Of a stretch of 64,000 nt of DNA, positions 58,812-64,000 are shown one piece after another. A program made the translations under genes and the position numbers. The DNA comes from Novosphingobium sp. G106 (lineage in GTDB: Bacteria; Pseudomonadota; Alphaproteobacteria; Sphingomonadales; Sphingomonadaceae), in assembly GCF_019075875.1 (NCBI RefSeq), contig NZ_JAHOOZ010000001.1, positions 5,398,001-5,462,000 on the forward strand, in the 5' to 3' direction. Every line of letters starts with the position of its first letter. Position 1 is the stretch's first letter. The notes below the pieces were generated by a model that was given only the letters and a program-made list of their open reading frames with translations, was not told where the DNA came from and ran no database searches.

Positions 58812-59960
58812 TCAGCCCACCCGTTCCGCTTCGTGGCGGGCGGCTTCGCGCTCCAGCCAGATCTTGATCATCGCGACCATCGGATCGGCGAGGATCAGAC
58901 CGATGATGCCGAACAATACGCCCATGATCAGCTGCATGCCCAGCACCAGCGCCGGCGCCAGGTCGACCGTGCGCCGCGCCACCATCGGCACGATGATGTT
59001 GCCGTCGACCGTCTGCACGACGACGTAGACGATGATGCAGTAGATGCCCATGTCGAACCCGCCCGAGAAGCCGACGAGGATCATCAGGAGGCCCGAAAGC
59101 GGCGCGCCGATGTTGGGCAGGAAGGCGAGCAGGCCGGTGAGCAGCCCGAGCAGCGCCGCCATCGGCACGCCGTAGGCCATCAGCAGCAGCCAGGTGCAGA
59201 TGCCTTCCAGCGTCATGCCGAGCAGCCGTCCGGCCATCAGTCGGCGCAGCGACGAGCCCATGAGCTGGGCGGTACCTTCGAAATAGTCTCGGCGATCGCT
59301 GGGGAACAGCCAGGCGACGCCGCGCCGGTAGAGCCGCGGTTCGACGGCGAAATAGATGCCGAGCACGATGACCATGACCACTGTGCCGACCGTCCCGATC
59401 ACGCCGCCGACCACGCGGGTGAGTTGGCCGACACCGCCGAGCCCCTCGCGAATCAGATCCTTGAAATCGGTCGCCTGGATGGCGAAGCCGTGCGCGCGCA
59501 GCCAGTCGATCACCTTGAGCCCCTGGGCTTCGACCGTCGCGGGCAGGGCGGCCGCCTGGGCGGCGATCTGGCTGCCGGCGAAATAGGCGGTCCAGATTAG
59601 GAAGGCCGCGACCAGGATCAGGACGATGGCGACTCGCCAGCCGCGTGCGATCGGCAGGACCCGGTCGAGCAGCCGGGCGCCGCCGTCGACCATCGCGGCG
59701 AAGACCATTGCGGCGAAGACCACCAGCAGCGGCTGCGCCAGAAGCACCACTAGCGCGAATGCCGAGGCGATGCCGATCCAGACGAAGGCGCGCTTCGCTT
59801 CCTCGCGCAGCAGCGGATCGGAGATATCGGTTGGGCCGGCTCGCTCGCGCGCGCGTTTGCGCTTGGGTGCGGCGGCCTTGACCACGGTGCTGGTGACGAC
59901 TTCGGGGGTTCCCGTGATGGCCTCTGCCCTGGGCAGCGCGCTCGCGGGATCGTCGGCCAT
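58812..59960 (-). CDS. AI-2E family transporter (PerM-like membrane protein)
   Basis: A 382-residue polytopic membrane protein with about eight hydrophobic segments: FVWIGIASAFALVVLLAQPLLVVFAAMVFAAMV near 60-90 (in parts), VAIVLILVAAFLIWTAYFAG, VGTVVMVIVLGIYFAVEP, WLLLMAYGVPMAALLGLLTGLLAFLP and three near the end. Family AI-2E/PerM; despite the name most members are not shown to move autoinducer-2. ATG 59960 overlaps the lepB stop by one base. The ~70-residue N-terminus is cytosolic and basic (KRKRARERAG). Confidence 0.9.
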   Translation of the reverse strand: MADDPASALPRAEAITGTPEVVTSTVVKAAAPKRKRARERAGPTDISDPLLREEAKRAFVWIGIASAFALVVLLAQPLLVVFAAMVFAAMVDGGARLLDRVLPIARGWRVAIVLILVAAFLIWTAYFAGSQIAAQAAALPATVEAQGLKVIDWLRAHGFAIQATDFKDLIREGLGGVGQLTRVVGGVIGTVGTVVMVIVLGIYFAVEPRLYRRGVAWLFPSDRRDYFEGTAQLMGSSLRRLMAGRLLGMTLEGICTWLLLMAYGVPMAALLGLLTGLLAFLPNIGAPLSGLLMILVGFSGGFDMGIYCIIVYVVVQTVDGNIIVPMVARRTVDLAPALVLGMQLIMGVLFGIIGLILADPMVAMIKIWLEREAARHEAERVG

Positions 59961-60889
59961 CAGGGCTTGGCCTTGGGTGCTATCGCGGGGCGGAGCGTGT
60001 TCCACGAGCGGCCCTCACGCAGTGCGCTCCACCAGCTCAGCGGATTCCAGGTCTGGCTGCCGTCGAGCGAGAAGGTGACGAATTCGGCGCGGCCGCCGAT
60101 GTTCGACAGCGGCACCGGTCCGCCGAGGCCGTTCTCCTCGGTCGGCGCGCGGCTGTCGGCCGAATGGTCGCGGTTGTCGCCCATCAGGAAGACATGGCCG
60201 GCGGGCACGGTGATTTCGGCGAAATGGTCAAGTTCCTGATCCCGGTGGTCGATGATCAGATAAGTCGCGCCGTTGGGCAAAGTTTCGCGGAAGGTCGGCA
60301 ATTCGAACACTTCGCGGCCGCTGGGCAGGCGCGTGCGGTATTGCGCGAAGGCGTCGTAGCAGGGCCCGTCCTCGAACTGGCCGGTGCATTTCAGCTTCTC
60401 GTCGACCGGAATCTGGACCGCTGGCTCGATCGCCTGGGGCACGGGCTTGCCGTTGAGCACGATCTGGCCGTTGACCACGGCGATGCGATCGCCCGGCAGG
60501 CCGACGACGCGTTTGATCAGGTCCTCGTTGCGGTTCTTGGGCACGACGATGACGATGTCGCCGTATTCGGGCGTGCTCCCCCAGATGCGCCAGGTGCCGC
60601 GGGGCAGCAGGTGGAACGAGACCGAGGACCAGTTCCAGCCGAACGGATACTTGCTCACCACGAGCCGGTCGCCGACCAGCAGGTTGGGCATCATCGAGAT
60701 CGACGGGATGTAGAACGGCTTGGCGATCAGACTGTGGAAGGCGAGCACCGCCAGCAGCATCAGCGCGAGCCCGCGCAGTTCGCCGAGCCAGTCAACCTTC
60801 TGGTGCGGCTTCGCCTCGGGCGCAGGGGGAGGTGTCGTTTCGGTCACGTCGCTGTTCGCGTCATTGTTCACAGGGCCAGGATTGGTCAC
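59960..60889 (-). CDS. lepB: Signal peptidase I
   Basis: A 309-residue type I signal peptidase. One membrane segment ([20 protein letters not shown]) is followed by the catalytic Ser in [10 protein letters not shown], the Lys in [11 protein letters not shown] and the [11 protein letters not shown] box. It removes signal peptides in the periplasm. The start is a GTG at 60889 overlapping the acpS stop; a second in-frame GTG at 60871 is equally possible because an 18-bp tandem repeat duplicates the start region. No strong ribosome site before either. Confidence 0.95.
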   Translation of the reverse strand: MTNPGPVNNDANSDVTETTPPPAPEAKPHQKVDWLGELRGLALMLLAVLAFHSLIAKPFYIPSISMMPNLLVGDRLVVSKYPFGWNWSSVSFHLLPRGTWRIWGSTPEYGDIVIVVPKNRNEDLIKRVVGLPGDRIAVVNGQIVLNGKPVPQAIEPAVQIPVDEKLKCTGQFEDGPCYDAFAQYRTRLPSGREVFELPTFRETLPNGATYLIIDHRDQELDHFAEITVPAGHVFLMGDNRDHSADSRAPTEENGLGGPVPLSNIGGRAEFVTFSLDGSQTWNPLSWWSALREGRSWNTLRPAIAPKAKP

Positions 60890-60898
60890 AGGGCCAGG
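60868..60898. repeat. 18-bp tandem duplication at the acpS/lepB junction
   Basis: TCACAGGGCCAGG occurs at 60868 and 60886, period 18 bp, with a shorter third copy (TCACAGGGGG) from 60903. The duplication contains the acpS stop codon and doubles the lepB GTG start. Confidence 0.75.
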
Positions 60899-61305
60899 TC
60901 TTTCACAGGGGGAAGCGCCTCGATGATGACGAAGGCCTGGGCCCAGGGATGGTCGTCGGTGAGAGTCAGATGGACCACGGCCTTGTGCCCGGCCGGGGTC
61001 AGCTTTTCCAGCCGCGCCGCCGCGCCGCCGGTCAGCGAAAGCGTCGGCGCGCCGCTCGGCATGTTGACCACGCCGATGTCCTTGAACGCAACGCCCTCGC
61101 CGAAGCCGGTGCCGATCGCCTTGGAGAAGGCTTCCTTGGCAGCGAAGCGCTTGGCCAGCGTGCCGGCGCGGGTGAAGGGGCGCTTGGCTGCCTTGGCCCG
61201 CTCGGCTTCGGTGAAGACGCGGTTCTCGAAACGCTCGCCGAAACGGTCCAGCGAGGACTGGATCCGCTCGATATTGCAGAGGTCGGAGCCGATGGCGATG
61301 ATCAA
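60886..61305 (-). CDS. acpS: Holo-[acyl-carrier-protein] synthase
   Basis: A 139-residue AcpS, transferring 4'-phosphopantetheine to ACP. It starts [15 protein letters not shown] with the conserved metal Asp, and has [16 protein letters not shown] with the metal Glu, then [11 protein letters not shown] chose a TTG at 61305 because GAGGGGG lies 5 bases upstream and the protein then starts at the usual point; the ATG seven codons earlier (61326) lacks such a site and overlaps pdxJ. AcpS usually serves fatty acid ACP; the CAR at 5788-9303 also needs phosphopantetheine, though often by an Sfp-type enzyme. Confidence 0.92.
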   Translation of the reverse strand: MIIAIGSDLCNIERIQSSLDRFGERFENRVFTEAERAKAAKRPFTRAGTLAKRFAAKEAFSKAIGTGFGEGVAFKDIGVVNMPSGAPTLSLTGGAAARLEKLTPAGHKAVVHLTLTDDHPWAQAFVIIEALPPVKDLAL

Positions 61306-61315
61306 CTGTGCCCCC

Positions 61316-62074
61316 TCATCTCGCATCGTCCATCAGCTGCCGCATCTGGCGGATACTGGCTTCTAGCCCGACGAAGATCGCCTCGCCGATCAGGAAATGC
61401 CCGATGTTGAGCTCGGCCAATTGCGGAATCGCGGCGACGGCGGCGACATTGTCGAAAGTCAGGCCGTGGCCGGCATGCGGCTCGATGCCGTTCTTGGCGG
61501 CGAGGGCGGCCATGTCGGCGATGCGGCGCAGTTCGGCGGCGCGGGCCTCGCCCTCGGCATGAGCATATTCGCCGGTGTGCAGTTCGACTACCGGCGCGCC
61601 GAGCATCATTGCCGCCTCGATCTGGCGCGGGTCGGGCGCGATGAACAGGCTGACGCGGATGCCGGCGTCGCTGAGCCGGCTGACGAAGGGCGCCAGGTGG
61701 TTATGCATGCCTGCGGCGTCGAGCCCGCCCTCGGTCGTGCGCTCCTCGCGCCGTTCGGGGACGATGCAGGCCGCGTGCGGTTTGTGGCGCAGTGCGATCT
61801 CGAGCATTTCCTCGGTCGCGGCCATTTCAAGGTTCAGCGGCAGGCCGGTGGCGGCCTGGATGCGCGCGAGGTCGTCGTCGCGGATGTGGCGGCGGTCTTC
61901 GCGCAGGTGCGCGGTGATGCCGTCGCCGCCCGCGCCGGCGACCATCTCGGCCGCGCGCACCGGATCGGGATGATCGCCGCCGCGTGCGTTGCGGATCGTC
62001 GCGACGTGATCGATGTTCACGCCCAATCTAAGCGCAGGGGGGCGAAGGAAAGAGGCGCGGAGCAACTCGCTCAT
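61316..62074 (-). CDS. pdxJ: Pyridoxine 5'-phosphate synthase
   Basis: A 252-residue PdxJ, condensing deoxyxylulose 5-phosphate and aminoacetone phosphate to pyridoxine phosphate. Signatures: [59 protein letters not shown] and a late [18 protein letters not shown] 62074 is preferred; the upstream in-frame ATG lies inside pyrE. It starts one base after the pyrE stop in a pyrE-pdxJ-acpS-lepB transcript. Confidence 0.96.
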   Translation of the reverse strand: MSELLRASFLRPPALRLGVNIDHVATIRNARGGDHPDPVRAAEMVAGAGGDGITAHLREDRRHIRDDDLARIQAATGLPLNLEMAATEEMLEIALRHKPHAACIVPERREERTTEGGLDAAGMHNHLAPFVSRLSDAGIRVSLFIAPDPRQIEAAMMLGAPVVELHTGEYAHAEGEARAAELRRIADMAALAAKNGIEPHAGHGLTFDNVAAVAAIPQLAELNIGHFLIGEAIFVGLEASIRQMRQLMDDAR

Positions 62075-62075
62075 C

Positions 62076-62660
62076 TCAGGCTGCCGCGCGGCTCCCGGGC
62101 TTGATCGCCTGGGTAGCGGCGAGTTCGGGCGGAAGCTCGTCCTCGGCATAGGTCGGGAAGTTGATCGCGGTCAGCGGATAGAACGGCACGCCGAGGTCGA
62201 CCTGGCCGCCCGAGCGGTCGACCAGTGCCGCCGCGGCCACCACTTCGCCGCCGGCTTGCTCGATCGCCTTGATCGCTTCGCGCGAGGAAAGTCCGGTCGT
62301 TACAACGTCTTCCACCATCAGCACCTTGTCGCCCGGGTTCAGGGCAAAGCCGCGGCGCAGCTCGAAGGTTCCCGTCGGACGCTCGACGAACATCGCCTCG
62401 ACGCCGAGCGCGCGGCCCGTTTCGTGGCCGATGATGACCCCGCCCATGGCCGGCGAGACGACCTTGCCGATCTCCTTGCGCAGCTCGCGCGGGAGCTTGC
62501 CGACGAGCGCGATGGCGAGCCGTGAGGCGCGGTCCGGGTCCATCAGAACGCGGGCGCATTGCAGGTAATAGGCGCTGTGCCGGCCCGACGAGAGCAGGAA
62601 ATGTCCCTCCAAGAGCGCCTTGCTGGCGCGGAACTCGGCCAGAACCTCTTCGTCCTGCAT
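62076..62660 (-). CDS. pyrE: Orotate phosphoribosyltransferase
   Basis: A 194-residue enzyme of pyrimidine synthesis making OMP from orotate and PRPP. It has [35 protein letters not shown] and the PRPP-binding [19 protein letters not shown] lies upstream of the ATG. It leads the leftward block of housekeeping genes; a small hairpin sits in its 5' leader at 62690-62704. Divergent from coxB. Confidence 0.95.
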   Translation of the reverse strand: MQDEEVLAEFRASKALLEGHFLLSSGRHSAYYLQCARVLMDPDRASRLAIALVGKLPRELRKEIGKVVSPAMGGVIIGHETGRALGVEAMFVERPTGTFELRRGFALNPGDKVLMVEDVVTTGLSSREAIKAIEQAGGEVVAAAALVDRSGGQVDLGVPFYPLTAINFPTYAEDELPPELAATQAIKPGSRAAA

Positions 62661-62689
62661 GACGCGACATGTCCTTCTATAGATAATGC

Positions 62690-62704
62690 GCCGCGAAAGG
62701 CGGC
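62690..62704. promoter_or_regulatory. Small hairpin in the pyrE/coxB divergent region
   Basis: GCCGC (62690-62694) and GCGGC (62700-62704) with a 5-base loop, 30 bases upstream of pyrE. Of unknown meaning; another dyad ATGGGG/CCCCAT is at 62778-62795 on the coxB side. The rest of the 201-bp region shows no clear element. Confidence 0.3.
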
Positions 62705-62861
62705 TTTAGGGGGTTGGGTAAAAATTCCCCTAGAGGCGCTTGAGACTGCCCGCAAGCGCGCGTATAGGCCGCGCCCAATGGGGTTCTCTCCCCATGGCTC
62801 CACGACAGGCGAGAGGGGGCAATATCTCTCGCAGTTGATCGAAAGCGAAAGCAAGAACACG

Positions 62862-63956
62862 ATGAAATTCGGCGAACATGCACGGGCCGCGAGCGACAAG
62901 ATCCTGGCTCTCGGTATCTCCCTTGTCGCTCTGACGGTGCCGCAGCTGGCCTTCGCGGCCGCTCCCGCGGCAGCGGCTTCCGCAGCTCCCTCGGCCGCTG
63001 CGGCAGCTGGCTCCTATGTCCCGATGACGCCCACCGAGGGCAAGGGCATGCCGGTTCCCGATGCGATCCACCTGCAGGACCAGTACTCGCCGCTCGGCGA
63101 ATATGCGCACTGGTTCCACAACGACGTGCTGATGCCGATGATCACGATCATCGTGATCTTCGTGCTCGCGCTGCTCGTCTGGGTGATGGTCCGCTACAAC
63201 AGCAAGTCGAACCCCACGCCGTCGAAGACCAGCCACAACACGCTGATCGAAGTGGTCTGGACTTTGGTCCCCGTGCTCGTTCTGGTCGGCGTCGCGATTC
63301 CCTCGATCAGCCTGCTCGCCAAGCAGTACAAGCCGGCCCCGGCCAAGTCGCTGACGATCAAGGCGACCGGCAACCAGTGGTTCTGGTCCTATACCTACCC
63401 CGACAACGGCGGCTTCGAAGTCGTTTCTAACATGCTGAACATCCCGGGCCAGCCGGTGGTGAACAACGGCGTGCGCGAGGTCGGTTCCAAGCCTTACGAC
63501 GGTCCTTCGCACCTTGAGGTCGACAACCGCATGGTCGTGCCGGCCGGTGAGCCGATCCGCCTGCAGGTGACCGGCGCCGACGTGATCCACTCGTTCGCCG
63601 TGCCTTCGCTGTGGTTCAAGCTCGACGGCGTGCCCGGCCGGATCAACGAGAAGATGATCTTCATCGAGAAGCCGGGCGTCTATTACGGCCAGTGCTCCGA
63701 GCTTTGCGGTGCCCGTCACGGCTACATGCCGATCGCAGTCGAAGCCCTGCCGCGCGCGCAGTTCAACGCCTGGGTGCTCCAGCAGTCGGGGGGCGTGATC
63801 GACCACCAGCCCAAGCCGGCCGCCGCCGCTGCTCCGGCGGCTGAGGCCGCTGCGCCTGCCGCTTCTGAAGCCGCTGCACCTGCTGCCGCCGCTTCTGCCG
63901 CTGCGGCCCCCGCCGCGACCGCCACCGCTTCTGCTTCGCCGGCCCCCAAGGCCTGA
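62862..63956 (+). CDS. coxB: Cytochrome c oxidase subunit II
   Basis: A 364-residue aa3-type subunit II. A signal peptide (ILALGISLVALTVPQLAFA) and Ala-rich linker are followed by two membrane helices (MPMITIIVIFVLALLVWVMV, LVPVLVLVGVAIPSISLLA) and a periplasmic cupredoxin domain. The CuA ligands are visible in CSELCGARHGYM (CX3CX3HX2M), preceded by TGADVIHSFAVPSLWFKLD with the other His. The C-terminal ~50 residues are an unusual Ala/Pro/Ser tail. ATG 62862 opens the signal peptide; a longer upstream frame crosses pyrE and the promoter. It leads a ctaC operon running off the right end. Confidence 0.96.
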   Translation: MKFGEHARAASDKILALGISLVALTVPQLAFAAAPAAAASAAPSAAAAAGSYVPMTPTEGKGMPVPDAIHLQDQYSPLGEYAHWFHNDVLMPMITIIVIFVLALLVWVMVRYNSKSNPTPSKTSHNTLIEVVWTLVPVLVLVGVAIPSISLLAKQYKPAPAKSLTIKATGNQWFWSYTYPDNGGFEVVSNMLNIPGQPVVNNGVREVGSKPYDGPSHLEVDNRMVVPAGEPIRLQVTGADVIHSFAVPSLWFKLDGVPGRINEKMIFIEKPGVYYGQCSELCGARHGYMPIAVEALPRAQFNAWVLQQSGGVIDHQPKPAAAAAPAAEAAAPAASEAAAPAAAASAAAAPAATATASASPAPKA

Positions 63957-63980
63957 GCTTTCCGATAGGGTTATCCAATC

Positions 63981-64000
63981 ATGGCAACCACCGCCCCCGA
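63981..64000 (+). CDS. Start of the next gene, presumably cytochrome c oxidase subunit I
   Basis: Only the ATG and five more codons (MATTAP) lie inside the window, 24 bases after coxB. Gene order coxB-coxA is the rule in alphaproteobacteria, so subunit I is expected; the sequence itself is too short to show it. Confidence 0.5.

Noticed and set aside
62559..62861. 101-codon N-terminal extension of coxB
   Set aside because: Runs opposite pyrE and through the divergent promoter; the ATG at 62862 opens a proper signal peptide.
63800..63956. Ala/Pro/Ser tail of coxB as a repeat expansion or mis-assembly
   Set aside because: Codons vary (GCC, GCT, GCG) and the frame stays open to a normal stop; low-complexity tails occur in this subunit in related bacteria.
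1..64000. Prophage, insertion sequences, CRISPR arrays, tRNA or rRNA genes
   Set aside because: No transposase, integrase, phage structural gene, spaced direct repeats or tRNA-like cloverleaf with conserved arms was seen on either strand.

Overview
The window is GC-rich DNA that most resembles an alphaproteobacterium of the Sphingomonadales (Novosphingobium/Sphingobium-like). This is inferred from gene content: argH-lptM-lysA, a pyrE-pdxJ-acpS-lepB block, a divergent cytochrome c oxidase operon, a TonB receptor, and many xenobiotic, terpenoid or steroid-type catabolic genes. I see no rRNA, tRNA, CRISPR array, transposase or integrase.

Positions 1-9303 hold the end of a molybdenum hydroxylase, a KstD-like flavoprotein, a CoA ligase operon with a DUF35/thiolase-fold pair that looks like an Ltp2/ChsH2-type aldolase rather than a thiolase, and a full carboxylic acid reductase (car). 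Positions 9599-13972 hold an EAL phosphodiesterase translationally coupled to an orphan type VI-type FHA protein (TagH-like), then a frameshifted RTX-tailed glycoside-hydrolase-like gene. Positions 13980-18657 are an iron-uptake unit: DUF3325, PepSY protein and DUF3649 divergent from a TonB-dependent siderophore receptor, with a good Fur box between them.

Positions 18749-41117 are a long catabolic island: two luciferase-like monooxygenases, a GMC oxidoreductase, an aldehyde dehydrogenase, a ThDP enzyme next to a family III CoA-transferase (possibly an alpha-oxidation-like module), an acyl-CoA dehydrogenase, a CitE/CoA-transferase/crotonase operon, an exported epoxide hydrolase, a Baeyer-Villiger monooxygenase (frameshifted), an SDR, an NHL protein, an EthD protein, a DDN-like reductase and a Rieske oxygenase. 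Together these suit oxidative breakdown of a cyclic, hydrophobic substrate through epoxide or lactone steps and CoA esters. The substrate itself cannot be read from sequence.

Positions 41122-50349 are accessory: a secreted PI-PLC-like protein, a small exported protein with a textbook terminator, a VOC protein, a tadE-tadE-tadG cluster (tadG frameshifted), a two-subunit GMC dehydrogenase and a TlpA lipoprotein. Positions 50348-64000 are mostly core genome: argH, lptM, lysA, a siroheme-synthase-like gene, then an unrecognised cassette (54-aa peptide plus two unknown proteins, one cupin-like) next to an S66 peptidase, then ruvX, DUF3089, an AI-2E-family membrane protein, lepB, acpS, pdxJ, pyrE and coxB, with the coxA start at the edge.

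Three genes (near 13590, 33116 and 45994) are broken by a one-base length change in a G or C homopolymer. The shared pattern suggests base-calling or assembly errors more than true pseudogenes, and all three should be checked against reads. The best candidates for something undescribed are the small-peptide cassette (54128-56176), the EAL-TagH pair, and the CoA-transferase/ThDP/aldehyde dehydrogenase module.
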